A stretch of DNA of 64,000 nt from Capitella teleta (GCA_000328365.1 KB309773.1:330018-394017); one strand, 5' to 3'. Positions 49,553 through 62,514 are shown, counted from the first letter of the stretch. Notes: generated by a model from the letters alone, not told the origin. Numbers and translations are program-made.

Positions 49553-50368
49553 AATCTACTTCATGTTAAAAACAAAAACTTTCATTTGTTATTATTTTTT
49601 TTTTTTTTATTTTTTTTTGCGCTAAATTTACCAATTATTGCAAAAGATGCCCACCTGGTATTATCGACTAACTAATCAGCACCCATTTATTCAAATACAT
49701 CAAATCAAAGCATTTAAATACTACGGTTGTGTGAAGAGAGAAATCGGAGGAGCCCCTGAACGAGCATTATGGAATGTCAGCTGGTGTACTTATGGCGCTT
49801 CAATAATACTTTCAGGGACACCGGATAGCTCAGTGGGTTAAACCGCTGACTACCATCCTAGGCCGACCGTGGGGGTCGAGGTCCCGTGTTCGAGACCCGA
49901 TCATGCGGCGGGCGTTATGATTGTGAATTATAATTGTAATCCGTTATAATTGTAATTCTTCGGTGACTCTGCGGTGCTGCCCAACTGCGTAACAAGGCCG
50001 GGCGCTGTGTACCACTGTCTATGGTGGTATGCAGGATAAAGAACCCTTGGGATTTATCGATAAGAGTAGGGGGAAACCCCGGTCCCGGGCCTTCTGTTCT
50101 GGCGCCCGTATCATCCGATCGGATTGGGTGGAGCCGTAAAACCCCATCACTCACTCACTCCCTCAATAACACTTTCTGTTTTGCAGCACTCTCAAACAAG
50201 ATGAAAGTGTGAGAGCGCTGCCTTATTTATGCGTCCAATGATGCCTATCCATGGTTCGTGGCCATGTTTGCCCCAAAAAATTGAAAATATTGCCAAATGT
50301 TGGCTGCACTATATTGATTGAGATAAATCGGCTTCAAAGTGGATGAAATTGGAGTAGAGGCGTGCATA
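49553..50368 (+). repeat. Older relative of the 30445-31119 element, split by a SINE
   Basis: From CTACTTCATGTTAAAAACAA onward the sequence follows 30475-30960 block by block: GGAGCCCCTGAACGAGCATT against TGAGCCCCTGAATGAGCATT, and after the SINE at 49814-50162, TATGCGTCCAATGATGCCTA and CCATGGTTCG against TATGCGTTCAATGAAGCCTA and CCATGGTCCG. The left terminal repeat is badly eroded and the right end is lost near the SINE fragment at 50369. A dispersed repeat is likelier than a segmental duplication, because flanking sequence does not match. Confidence 0.6.
49814..50162 (+). mobile_element. Full-length tRNA-derived SINE (best reference copy)
   Basis: A 349 bp copy beginning GGGACACCGGATAGCTCAGT. 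The Pol III A box (TAGCTCAGTGGG, 49826-49837) and B box (GTTCGAGACCC, 49888-49898) are clear. A body of about 210 bp follows and it ends in ACCCCATCACTCACTCACT. Flanked by a 14 bp target duplication with one mismatch (49800-49813 and 50163-50176). It interrupts an older repeat related to the element at 30445-31119. Both the tRNA head and the short-repeat tail are seen directly; dependence on a partner LINE is family knowledge. Confidence 0.92.
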
Positions 50369-50555
50369 ATGGGGTTATACCGCACTGCCCAACCCATTCG
50401 AGTGATATGGGAGCCAGAACAGAAGGCCCCGGGACCGGGGTTTCCCCCTACTCTTATCGATAAATCTCAAGGGACCTTTATCCTGCATACCACCATAGAC
50501 AGTAGTACACAGCGCCCGGCCTTGTTACGCACTTGGGCCGCACTGCAGAATCATT
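50369..50555 (-). mobile_element. SINE, 3' body fragment
   Basis: Minus-strand copy of the 3' half of the SINE body, from the tail region to the position equivalent to GCACTGCAGAGTCA, without the tRNA head or B box. It lies 193 bp after the target duplication of the full-length copy and about 75 bp before the Tc1-like element, so three insertions cluster here. Confidence 0.75.
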
Positions 50556-50631
50556 AGCAAATCAAGATGCTATCAGCAAAAATTTGTATGGTTCATCGTG
50601 TTGTTGGTCGTCGAGTATTGTACTCAATATT

Positions 50632-51829
50632 TACTTTGAGGCAAAAGAAACACACGCCTCAGTTATAAGTTTATAATGACCCAGTTTATTTTATATGTAT
50701 TGTGCAGACTCCAATTTATGAAGTTTTGAAGGCGGTTTACTTGTACAGACGTTGACAAAATTTTAGCAAAAACAAAGGTGTTTTAAATGATGTATTTTCT
50801 TCATACAAGGACAAGGGGCCAAACGTGAGATTCACAGGCTCAATATCGGGTGTGTCCACCTCTCGCGCCACATATTCCGTGCATCTGCAACGCATGCTGC
50901 TGCAGAGCGTTTGGATTCTGGTTTTGGGAATGCTTCCCCATTCTTCGTAAGCGACTGCAATTAGTACTCTGCGCTAGCGGAGAGGAGTAGGCGGTGGATT
51001 AAGTTGATCCCAAAGATGTTTGGAACCGTTCTCTCTTACTTCTCCACAATGTCAGACCTTTGCAGGCAAATCTGCACCTCTGTTGGGTCCATATCGGTGC
51101 AATCGCTTCCACTGGAGCCGACGATGACGCCTCTCAACATTCAGGATTGAGCCTCATGTAAGGGATCAAAGACCTCAATATCCATTCCTGAAACCGGGCG
51201 TCGAGCCGTTCTTACAGAGATGAATCGGTTGTGGGTCCCTCTTATTCCACGTGCCGTTGTAGTTGCGGTTCTGAACTTGTCCTGGGTGTGCGCTCACCAG
51301 ATTTGGCGATCCTGTCGCCCTGCGGTGACTTTTGGTCGTCCAGTAAGAGGTCGGTCAGCGGTGGAACCAGTTTCAGCCACACGGTTGCGTAAGCAACGAA
51401 TTGTTGAGACATCCAAGCTGGCGTCTAATGGTTCCATGTTTTACTCCTTGATCCAGAAGTCTCTTTGGATAGCTCTCTTTGAAGCGCCGACAACCTACCC
51501 ATGGATAAGTTTTCGGCAATATCTCAATGCTTTCGTGTACAGTATTTATAGGGGTGTCGGTCATGTCCATTTCGGCCGTCACTGTTGTCTTCTGGCCATA
51601 TGAGTACTCAAAATGACGGTTACCGGGATTTTGGAAATGTCTCGACATGAGAACTGATTTTTGAAAGTGAAAAGCATAAGGCTGGCAAGCATGTTTGAAA
51701 TATCCATTTCGCAACATTTCATGACCAACAATGCAGATATGCCCAACAAAAATTGCAATCATAGACCGTTTTTTTGTTTTACTTTTTTTTTTTTTTGCAT
51801 TTTAAAAGCGTTTCTTTTGCTCTTCAGTA
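50632..51829 (-). mobile_element. Tc1-like DNA transposon, internally deleted
   Basis: About 1.2 kb with terminal inverted repeats (GAGGCAAAAGAAACACAC at the left against GAGCAAAAGAAACGC from the right) inside TA dinucleotides at 50632 and 51828. On the minus strand a helix-turn-helix block (STIRCLRNRVAETGSTADRP, then GRPKVTAGRQDRQI and FRTATTTARGIRGTHNR) matches the N-terminal DNA-binding part of Tc1-type transposases. A C-terminal block (IAVAYEEWGSIPKTRIQTLC, then SMRCRCTE) matches their usual end. The DDE catalytic core between them is mostly gone and stops are present, so the element cannot encode an active transposase. A poly(A/T) run lies just inside the right end. Confidence 0.75.
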
Positions 51830-53630
51830 TATATTACGCTGGCCGTTTAGTTCCTTCCTAGACGCTGGTTGGACGTAACGTGTAAATTATGTAACAGCCA
51901 TCCATTGTAACAACTAGCGGGAAATTGGTGAATATGCTGAATGAGCGCAGGTTACCAGGGTATACAAATATAATAGTAGTATCCAGTAGAACGGATAATA
52001 CCCCCACACAAATACAGAGCCAATTAAACCGCATAAGACGAACCTACCTCATGCCCATGCCCAAGCTCCCCAAGCCGTAGTGTAGTCATGTAACATTGCA
52101 TCACACCGTTTTCTCGTGTGTCTGCTTTAATCATGAATTCACGGATCCCAAGGGAAATCATTCTGGCATCCTCATCAAAAGGCGAGGAGTCACAAGAGAA
52201 AAGTTGCAACTTGACTATTCCAATGTAGTGCCCTACTTCAAGTCATATTGCATTTCATTTTAACATCACGTGTACAGCGTACACTCATTTTTTCACGAGA
52301 GCTGTCAATCAAAAGAAAATCATGGAATTCAATCATCAATTCAGTTACTCAACAATACAATAATTATGCAAACAAGGCATAATGTTGTATAGTTTAGAAG
52401 TACGGTATTAAAACTCAGTCATAAATACAAACGTAGACATATGCAGGATATTCTTAACCTGTGTTGATGAAGTACCCAGTACATATAGTCCAGCAGACAC
52501 ATGTCACGACATGGACATAGCAACCCTCATCACACGCCGGAGGCCTCTCTCTCAGGATTACACCCTGACACTCCCATCAGCAGTGGGCGGGTTTCTAATT
52601 CGGGATGCCCAAGAAAAGCAATACGTTGACGTATTCGAGAAGCCAAATCAAAACTTCAATGTTATTCAAAGTAATCCTGTTGCAATGCATATTTGAATTA
52701 ATTAGACACGTTTTATGCAACCGTCATAGGTATACCTGAGAATTTGCTTCTGATGATGCATGCACATCAGTGAGATATATTATGTCAGTGCTGATTTATG
52801 TCATTGTGAGCCATGGTATAAATATAAATACCTTTTATTTGCACTTTGATTGTCCAACAGATGATTAAATAGAAATATAACAGTGAATGAACTTGTTTAT
52901 ATTGGCTGATAAAAGATATCCTATATTTCTATACATGTCGTACTAAGAAAAATCATAATTTTGTAATTTTACAAGTTTGCAATTGAATTTTTGGTTCCTA
53001 CTTCATTATATTATTATTTTTCCAATAACGCACATGTATAGGACGTCAGATGACACACACGTTGAATGCATGCCTGAGTCATAAGTCACATTTGATACAA
53101 GAAAGCGATGATCATCCCTCAGTCAACCGAAATTAATATCACTGGGGAGAATATGTTCATAAGTCGTGCTCTCCCTCCCCGTGTATTCCAACCAGATTAA
53201 AGGACGCCCAGACAATCCCTGGCCTTATTAAATAAACTCTATAAACATGATTTCAGCCACGAGTGCCTACAGCCCTATATGTACGTGGGCGCATCATTAC
53301 TCCGTCTCCTGTCCAATTGACTGACTCTCCTGGGCGCCTGTCTATAATTGACGATGTTCGCGAGGAATTGCATCATGGGTGTCGTAGATCCAAAACCCGT
53401 GCTAAAATCGATTTTATTTCAATGAATATTGACTACACTATTGCTCTGTTTAGGCGCATGATGCTATATACATACTTTATTTTCGAGCAAGAGATCTGTG
53501 TTACATGTCGAAAACGAAGCAATCAGCAGAATGTGTCTTCGGTTAACTCACCTAATAACGTGTTTAGAAGATTTGTAATTATTATTGTTATTAGCATTAT
53601 TGAGCTAAGACTGGAACCCCCCCCCCCCCC

Positions 53631-53816
53631 NNNNNNNNNNNNNNNNNNNNNNNNNNNNNNNNNNNNNNNNNNNNNNNNNNNNNNNNNNNNNNNNNNNNNN
53701 NNNNNNNNNNNNNNNNNNNNNNNNNNNNNNNNNNNNNNNNNNNNNNNNNNNNNNNNNNNNNNNNNNNNNNNNNNNNNNNNNNNNNNNNNNNNNNNNNNNN
53801 NNNNNNNNNNNNNNNN
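53631..53816. other. Assembly gap (186 N) beside a poly-C run
   Basis: The gap begins immediately after a C homopolymer (53617-53630), consistent with a read drop-out at the homopolymer. Confidence 1.
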
Positions 53817-54149
53817 TGACCAACATATGTCGCATACATCACAGCCTTGAAAATGTGAATGAAAATCAGCACCGTTGCGTGCGGACACAAAGTAAGTTCC
53901 TTTGATTACACATCACGTATGTGGCTATGAAGATGCATGACTTGGAGACGCGGAATTGATGGGGCAGGTTGGGGAAACTTGAAAATGAACTGTTCTCTCT
54001 CTCTCTCTCTGGCCCAGGGTTCTCATAATAACCACTCTCACATGTAGATCCCATGCATAATGATGCATCACTCGTGACGTCAACCATAGCGCTATTTTAC
54101 GTATATATTCCATTGAAGCGGTCACCATGTGTCTTATTGCAAAGCAGAG

Positions 54150-54230
54150 GTGGTGGCCGAGTGGTTAGAATTCAAAACCAGCCTTTATTTGTGTGTGCCA
54201 GGGACCGCGATTTGACACAATGCAAGTTTA
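54150..54230 (+). repeat. tRNA-like sequence (pseudogene or SINE head)
   Basis: GGTGGCCGAGTGGTTAGAAT resembles the 5' half and A box of a tRNA-Ser or tRNA-Leu. About 50 bp on, CGCGATTTGACAC is a poor B-box-like string. It does not fold convincingly into a full tRNA by eye, so a tRNA pseudogene or an unrelated SINE head is more likely than an active gene. Confidence 0.25.
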
Positions 54231-54442
54231 ATGTGAGCTACCGAATCCGTAATTGAACCCTAATAACTTTGCACGAGCCATAATCACTGAAATAGTATTC
54301 ACATGTGCTTACACGGTCACACCATGACATTGCGTATAATTAGTTCAATCATTTAGTCATAGCAGGTGCGGTACACCATAAACTATCACGAACTAAGACA
54401 CTTTTACTCTCTCCTTCCATTACACTGGTAATTTCGACCTAA

Positions 54443-54545
54443 AATGGCCTTAACTCAATTGCTAAGTAATGGTGTCGCTTATCCTGCTTACATTTCATTG
54501 ATCTTGTCCCGCACTGTGTTGGTTCGACACTCGCGTCTTGTGATC
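54443..54545 (+). repeat. Second tRNA-like (A/B box) sequence
   Basis: TTAACTCAATTGCTAAGTAA resembles a tRNA A box, and GGTTCGACACTCGCG about 70 bp further matches the B box well. The spacing fits a Pol III promoter or a tRNA-derived SINE of a family different from the main one here. No tail or target duplication was found. Confidence 0.25.
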
Positions 54546-55864
54546 TCACTCTGACTCGGATGAACGAGATATCTCGTGGTTTTATGCTCATGTATGTATA
54601 TACATAAGCAATACAAAAGATATCAACAGAACCAGGGTGTGGCGGAGAGCAAACATAGGAGCTGCTGCTGCGAACCGAATGGTGATGAAACATCACGTGA
54701 TATAGTATTAGTACCTCGTTAGCACTAACCAACACACCATGTTATACGCATCTATCCGAGGGCAGTTGTTGAATCGGATTAAATGGGATCTGCATCAACC
54801 TCTTCAGCTCATCCGAGGATAAATAATAAGCTGTCGGCTAATTATTATTAACTCTTAATAATAAATTATTTTATTAACTCAATTAACTCAATGCATGAGA
54901 ATGGAATCCAGAATTAAGACGAAATGCCGTTTCAATATCTAAAATTCAAACGGAGACAACTCCATATATCTTACTGGCAATCAGCTAGTTCAGCAACTTC
55001 AGACTTTCATGGAAACATTAAGTGCGTTGGCAATTAATGGCGCTTCTAGTTGTATCTGCTCCAAACTCCCACAAAGTAAAACCAATATATTTTTACCAGT
55101 TAATTCAACTTAAAAATACAAACTCTGTCATGAGTTTTTCAACACAACCAATCGAACAACATTCGAACACAACCTCTCATTCTAAACGATTGCCTGACCT
55201 GGTTAACTCTGACCTATTATTGGAATGAATAAAGAATCAATCTTTATTTCACAACGTATTTCAAATGGCTTCAGGAAATTGATAAATCGATGTCATCGGC
55301 TGTATTCTTATGATATAGCTGAATGGGATATCCACAGTTTAATTATCTCAAACCATCCCACTGAGATAATCCGCATTGACGAGTGATTCTCGCTGGCGAG
55401 GGAAAACACGTCGTTTTACTAATGTATGAGTCCTGCCATTGTCTCGCTTTCCCTTTAGCCTACATCCAGGACCTCTCCCAAAACCACCACCTCTTCAATT
55501 AACCAGAACACAAATCAGATTTTCCAAGAACTTGTTGCCTCTCCAAAAAAAACAACCCAAACAATAAGAGCTTGCTTCACATCCAGAAAAAAATGCGATC
55601 AATTGTCTATGAAGCTGATTCAATACATCATAGCAAATTACAAAGTAATTGCTTCAGCTTCAATTCTATCTGATATGACATTAGTCGATACGTTGATAAC
55701 AGAAGCAAGAATAACACAACAGTAGGACGTGAGATATCACTCAATACTTTATGACTAGGGACCAACCAGCGACGGATTGCTGACGACTTAAACCAGATTA
55801 CATAACTTTGACATGGGCATTATGGAGTTGTATTGATCGCTCTCAACTCTTTTTTCCATTTCAG

Positions 55865-55973
55865 CAGGTGTCCATCCCACCAAACACGGTCCACTCCAAA
55901 GACTTAGAGCCAGACAAGGACCATCCATGCATCCATAAATTGAATATTAGGGGCAAGATAAAAGCCTGCGGGT
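55865..55973 (+). CDS. Candidate orphan exon (109 bp)
   Basis: Bounded on the left by a strong 3' splice-site look (CTCTTTTTTCCATTTCAG at 55847-55864) and on the right by a strong 5' splice-site look (GGGT then GTAAGT at 55974). The frame between them is open (phase 0 in, phase 1 out) and encodes QVSIPPNTVHSKDLEPDKDH and then PCIHKLNIRGKIKACG, a hydrophilic peptide with two cysteines. I recognise no family. The reading frame also runs through both putative splice sites, so openness alone proves little. No other exon of the same gene was found nearby. Confidence 0.25.
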
Positions 55974-58900
55974 GTAAGTATTGGGGGGAGATATTGACAA
56001 CCGATATGCTTTGGAAAAAGATGTATATCCACGTTGAAGGCTCCGTGGATGGTAAATATTTGATATGCATCTTATTTGAAGAATGCTTCATTTTTATCTT
56101 TCTCGCTTCCGAGTATGTTAAATAGATACAGCTATTACTGCAATAGAAAGTTGGTTGAATATGCTCAGGACAAAATCTCAGATGAATTATATTCTAATTG
56201 CTCGATTTACAAGTCGAGAAAACACGATCCTTGGTTGATGTGCTAAAATGATGTGCAACAGTGATGCCTTCCTGAAATCACATTGATATAAAATTAATGA
56301 ATAAAGTTATGCAAAGTAAGGGTTCACAGAAAATGTAAAATATACACAACACAAAATCCTCACAACATCATTACCTTCTGTGTGGATGGCCAAGTGATAT
56401 TATGTATAAGTGCATGAGCAATTGAATAAATAAGCAGATCAATGGCTACACAAATCGTATGTAGTACAGTCTCTTAGGTTGGGACTTACAATGGAGACAT
56501 TATGACACGTGAAATAAATATTATATTCGTGATTCTTGGGCAACGTTTGTGGGTAGATATTGCGCAATACATAATTAATGATTTGTTTGTTTACGGCTGC
56601 CGTTATGAATAGCTGGATTAATCAATTATCATTTTCTCTCTTAGCTATACGGCACTTGATATGTTCCCCTTTAACTCAATCCAAGCTAAAATTACACCCA
56701 AATTATACCATTAGAATATATATATATATATATACATTGTTCTCCTCAATACTCACTCGTCAACCCTATTTTCCATCTCACCGTTCCCCCCTTCTTCATC
56801 ATAATCACCGAACTCTTTGCCTGTTTAACATTACGCCAGCTCCCCTCTTCCCTTCCACTCCAATCTGAAGCCCTGCCCACTCGCTCCACGATAGTTCTTC
56901 CACAGCATGTCTTCTCTTACTGCCACAAAGGGACTTAATTGCCACAACTCAACGTGCACCTGTGTGTCTCAAAAGTGGGCATAAGAGCCTTTCCAAATGG
57001 ACATAGCCTCCTCCAAACAGCATATATAAAGATCAGAGTAGGTTACGCGCCTTGTTTACGGCCCTTTCATGCCCATGTCCGTTTCTTGTGTGAGCCTGCA
57101 ATATGATCGTGCAATTTCATTGGGTAAAAACTTCCTACTTGCTCTCTTATTATATTTTTGTTCCCTCAGAAAAATGGTAAATCGCACACTTACGGACTCA
57201 GTCAATCACTATTGGTTAAGCTTTTGCGTTCAACCACTGTCACTCATTTAAGTCAATTCATCAGTCAATCACTCAGTCACACATCCAGTCACTCAATCAG
57301 TCTAATGACTTTCTCGTCGTCGTTCTTTCATGTCTGGGGTCTTTCCTGGCCCATTTTCTGACATGGCAACAATACGTCTGACCCAAAATTCCCCCGAATG
57401 GAAATCCTGCTCCGAAGCCGAATGACAGTTTGGTACTGGCGTGGCGTCTGCTGATAAGAACCGGATGAAATTAAAAGAAGCCCACAATTGCGAAATGAAT
57501 GATATTTATCGATACGTACATGACGACAATAATTGAACGAGATTCAGATTCCTCACAGCCCAGGAGGTTGATATCAAATGTTATTGCACCGCGTAAGCAT
57601 TATTTATAGCATCCAGTTGCTGAATAACTTATGCCGATACGCTAATCTAATTGTACTAACTTTAAGAGGATGGCATAATTATATGTAGTGTAGCCTCTTG
57701 TTGAACTCTCACTTCAATGGAGTTGCAATGAAAATTGGCTTTAATTAAATGTGTTCATATCTATAGCTGAATGTTTGAATTGTGTGATGTATGGGGGTAA
57801 TGGATGCTTTGGTATTCAGATGCCGAAACCATCACGGACATAAACCTTCTGGACTGGTCAAGCTAAGGACCGAGGCTCAATGGGCAAGGGCCGGTCATTA
57901 TTTGGGTGTGGGTGACGGCGAGTGACACGAATAATGCTTCTTTTCCTTGCTGCTTCCAAGGATTAACTTGGAAATCGTGTGAATTTCGTGCTTGGCGGAT
58001 TCGTGGTCAATTCTGGCTGCTTAAAATTCGATCAATTGTTAAGCACATTTATATTTTACTATTTACAAAATTACTCACATGTATAACAGGGTAGCGAACC
58101 CCCATGCATATTGCTTTTACAGTTACAATTATACAGACAACACCCATTGAACATTTAGTATAGCGAATTATAACCAAACACACTGGCTCAGTTCTGTGGT
58201 ACCGCTCGAAATTGTTCCACGAGTGCAACAGATAAAAAAGGTGCAGCAATCCCACTGCATTCAACCTTTGGGTAGATTCATCTGGCAACAAGGGAGGATT
58301 TGGCCAATCATTACGATGCGTCAACGCTCGCCTTCCGGGACTATTATAGCCATAGGGGGTAGAGTGGAGACAAACCCATTTAAATCACCCCATACAGATA
58401 AGAGTCATCTAGTCATACCTCATCACAATCACAACATGGCCTTGTAAATCCGATCATTAATTTTGATATCACTATGAACACGATTTCACTATTCAATCAT
58501 GCAAATTTTGTATCATATCTATAAAACCTAAATCGAATTTTCATAACCAATAATCAATATTACCCCTCCACAACCAAACATCCAATTAAAGACAAATTTA
58601 CTAAGCTCCATCACGTATTTGACTAACCTTGGAGACAGTCGAATCACACAGACGGCTGGCATCCAGGAGCAATGGATCGCGAATGAGCTGGGCTAAGCGC
58701 TGACAGTTCCCGCGCTACCTACAGAAGCCATGCTGAGAGAGCAGGCCATGCACAAGCGCTGTATTTCAAAGGGATGGTAATGCGTCTCACCGTTCAATTA
58801 AGTGGAGTGTATAGCCCAGTGGCCGTCCCAGGTGGTCATGAAAGCACTCTCTGACCCTCTTGAAGGGGTCAATAGGGTCAATACTTGTAGCCAAGGGTTA

Positions 58901-59017
58901 TCGCATCAAACACCTGCAAATTTTATGTTTTGTAGAAGTTGCGTGGTAATCAAGTATCTCATTCACGAGATGTCCATGGTATTCATTGAATTTTATGGTG
59001 CAGAACTGGGTAGATTG

Positions 59018-59285
59018 CTCGACTAGCTCGCCTGACTGAAATCTGATGTTGCTCGCTAAGCTTGGGGTCTCTAGATTGAAGCCCCATCAACGCACGTGAT
59101 TACTGTGTATATAATAGGTTACAATTTATCGGTTACTCCGTAGTGCTGCCTATTGCATAAAAAGGCGGCTGTGTGTTCCTGCCTATTGTGTTATGTAATA
59201 TATAAACCCATAGAATATATCAAAAGACCGGATGTGGGTCTATTGGTCTGGCGTCCGTATACTATGACCTGACTGGGAACTAGGG
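59018..59285 (+). mobile_element. Ancient, highly diverged SINE copy
   Basis: Plus-strand relic of the same family. Recognisable blocks: a degenerate B box (AGATTGAAGCCCCA), TCGGTTACTCCGTAGTGCTG in place of TCGGTGACTCTGCAGTGCTG, TTGCATAAAAAGGC in place of CTGCGTAACAAGGC, and TGGCGTCCGTATACTATG in place of TGGCGCCCGTATCATCCG. The order of blocks is conserved while bases have drifted strongly, so it is either a much older insertion or a related subfamily. Confidence 0.55.
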
Positions 59286-60443
59286 AGCGACCGTATATCT
59301 CAGTCTTAAGTAAATTAAAGCCAAAATACACATATAATTATTATACTTGGCATAAGCTGTGATGCTGGCAAACGCTGTTATAATTAGACCAATAACCATT
59401 TCGTATCCACTGAAATAATTAATGCCATTCGCCAGTTACAGCACATCGGGGGCATTTATTCATAGGTGCATGGCTGTTTTCATAATTTGACTCTCTTGAA
59501 TACATTTACAATGATTGAATGCAATTTCAATTTGCATTCAATAACATGATTACTCCCACTAGGACAGTGTGTGGCAATTCGGGTATCGTTCAGCGTAATA
59601 TCCGTTGTGGATGTTATCTGTGCAATGAAGAAACGACCACCTCAAATTCATGGAAACGGCGCGTACGACCAGAAACAAAATACCCTTCTTAATGGCTTTC
59701 ACCTACGCATCGACAATTGCCCACAAAACCCCTGCAAACGAGTCTTCTTCAACTCCAACGGACCGCTCATCTGCATCTGGCAGGCGATTTCACAGAAACA
59801 AGTGGTGTACTACTGGTACATGTGAGGCTGTAACCATGGATACAGACTACATCGTGCAATTTTGCGCTGTTTTTCCGATGAAGCTTATGCATCTCAAACT
59901 CGTCGTTTTCAAACAACCATGGAAGTCATGTTTCCTTTTTTTTTTCATTTATTTTAGATATGACTATCAAAGCCTGTATTGTCAGTCACACCGTATTCGT
60001 TTCAATCGTTTCATCTCTGTTATGTCTTGTTATCTTTTTGAGTGTAATAGTCGTATCACGCAAATAGCCAGATTAATTTTTTTTTTCAAGACATTAGGCA
60101 AGTTTTACAATATAGTTTTACCGTTTAGTTTTACCTAATGTCGAGAACGTTGTATGGATTTACGTCTGTTTGACTGCAGTTGAAATACAATTATTTTTGC
60201 AAATATAAATTATTGATGATCAAGGTATTGGCTAGTTCCCCACACTATTAACGCAATTGTAAGGATAAAATTAATGCTCAGTAGAAAGTAGAAAAGAATT
60301 ATTGAAGATTTATGAGCGCTGGGGTCAAACTAGTGTCTTATGCCACGAGCCGGAAGCAGGTTTAAAAGATACTCATTTGAGCGAGGCGTACATTAATCTT
60401 CTATAATCTTGTTCTACGGAGTATTTATTTTCATTATACCCCT

Positions 60444-60520
60444 CCCCCCAAAAAAAATAAATAAATAAATAAATAAATAAAAAATAAAAAATAATAAAAA
60501 ATAATAATACTAATAATAAA
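60444..60520 (+). repeat. (AAAT)n and AAT-rich microsatellite
   Basis: AAATAAAT units degrade into AATAAT units. Confidence 0.9.
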
Positions 60521-61043
60521 TTGATAATAACGTTTTGTTTATTGCATGAGATCATGGACAGCTGGTCAGCTATGTGTCTAAAAGCACTTGCACGATTCAT
60601 CTGATCGAATTTATGAGATTATTGGCAAGGTGATCAAACCATATAAGTATTATGTAAGTAATATTCATGAGCTGCAAATATCCATGTGAATACGTTAAAT
60701 ATGCGAATGAACACGTGATCGCATGAAATTAATTAACCATGCGTTTTAATTTTGAGACCAATACAGTTATAAAAAAACTGTTGTTGGCTAAAATAGCGCG
60801 TTTTACACCAAATGAACACAATAACTGGAATATATGGTTATGGGCATTTCCATTTGTATACAGTATTAGGGCAAACGCGAGCGATTACAGATAAAACAAT
60901 AGACTCTGATATCCAATGAAATCCACGTGTGAACTCGTTTCATTGTACAGGTCATTAAACGTTGGTTTTGATCAATGTTACAGGTGATTCAACGTGGGAA
61001 ACGAGAACATCTAATTGGATAATTAAACTTTGATTATAACTGG

Positions 61044-61161
<118 letters not shown>

Positions 61162-62514
61162 TTTCTACCATTCTTATTAGATGCATCAAAGTTGATCCAT
61201 TGAGTGACTGGATGAGGAAATTGTGCAGGTCAAATGAAATTTTCTTTATGCCCGCAATTCGCCCTCCTGCACTATTCCCAAATAGGATTTTTACTCTCTG
61301 GAATGGCATTTCCCTCGCTTCCCATCAGAACAGAACTCGATTTTGGTGATCAGTCATGGGTAAGAAGCACTTCTTCTCCAGAGGCTTCGAGAAGCTCATG
61401 GAAGAAATTACCCTCTCAGTTCAACCGGTGCTTATGGAAACAGAGGTGTAATTCGAATTTTTATCAGTATCAATATTCTTAATCGAAGGATAATGAACTA
61501 ATCATACAACAATTGCCACGTTCTTTCAGATTTTGTAGAAGCAACAGCTGTCATATTTTCTCTGGGTTTTTTTGGTTCTCTGGTTTAACAATTAAATTAC
61601 TAGATTTCGTGATTCCGGGATTAATGTTGGTTAAATCTATACGCGTACACAGCAGGGTTATGTGAAGTTGTATTGTCACTGGTTTCTCATGTGTTTCTGG
61701 TGCATTTCATTGCAGCTTTACATGTATTCTCCACGTAATAGTTTGAGCAAACGATTGAATTTTAATTCAACATTAGCCACTGTGAATGCTGGCAATTTTA
61801 CGAAGTTTCTATAATTGATAACCCACCATGGCAATACTCCTCTGTTCACCCGATCCCCAGGACTAAACCAACTCACCCCTTCCCGCAATATCTTATATCT
61901 GATCCATCATATTCACTCTCATTTCTATGGAATAATTTGGTAGGAAGGGTAAGAAAAGATTTCAATATATTTCTGAGTATTGCTTTATAGAACCCGACAC
62001 TTATTTGCGACACTACTTTTGTCTTGATATTAGGAACGGTAAATCATTTAAGCTGTGTCAGCTGCTCTTGTTCAAGTATTTATTCTACCATCAATTTCCC
62101 CTTCCCAACAGAGCTTAGCTAAGTGGACGCTGCAGCAATAACAAGGTACATTTGTTTAAATTTTTACTGCAAGTATAGCGAATTAAAGTGTGCACCCCGA
62201 TAGCATCAGCATTACTTTTACTCAAGATATAATTTTTTCCTGAAATTTGTCGACCAAATTCTTGCTTCCAGAAGTGAAGAATATCTTCCTCCAAACGTGT
62301 GAGACAATCTATATGACAATCAAACAATCAAATAGGTATTACATCATAGCGCATGACAGGGATTGACAGTCCACTGATGAGCATCAAGCATGACAGCGTA
62401 ATAATGGGCTGGATACTCAGAGAATGACACCATTCGTGTGTTATTATATAGACTATCAATATTGTCTTATTTTTCTTAGAACAATCTATAGTTTGCCCCA
62501 AATGGAATATGCGC

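Larger units (their letters stand above)
51830..55864. other. Intergenic with gap and tRNA-like scraps
   Basis: Contains the 186 N gap and the two tRNA-like sequences, and a short (CT)n at 53994-54011. No supported gene. Confidence 0.5.
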
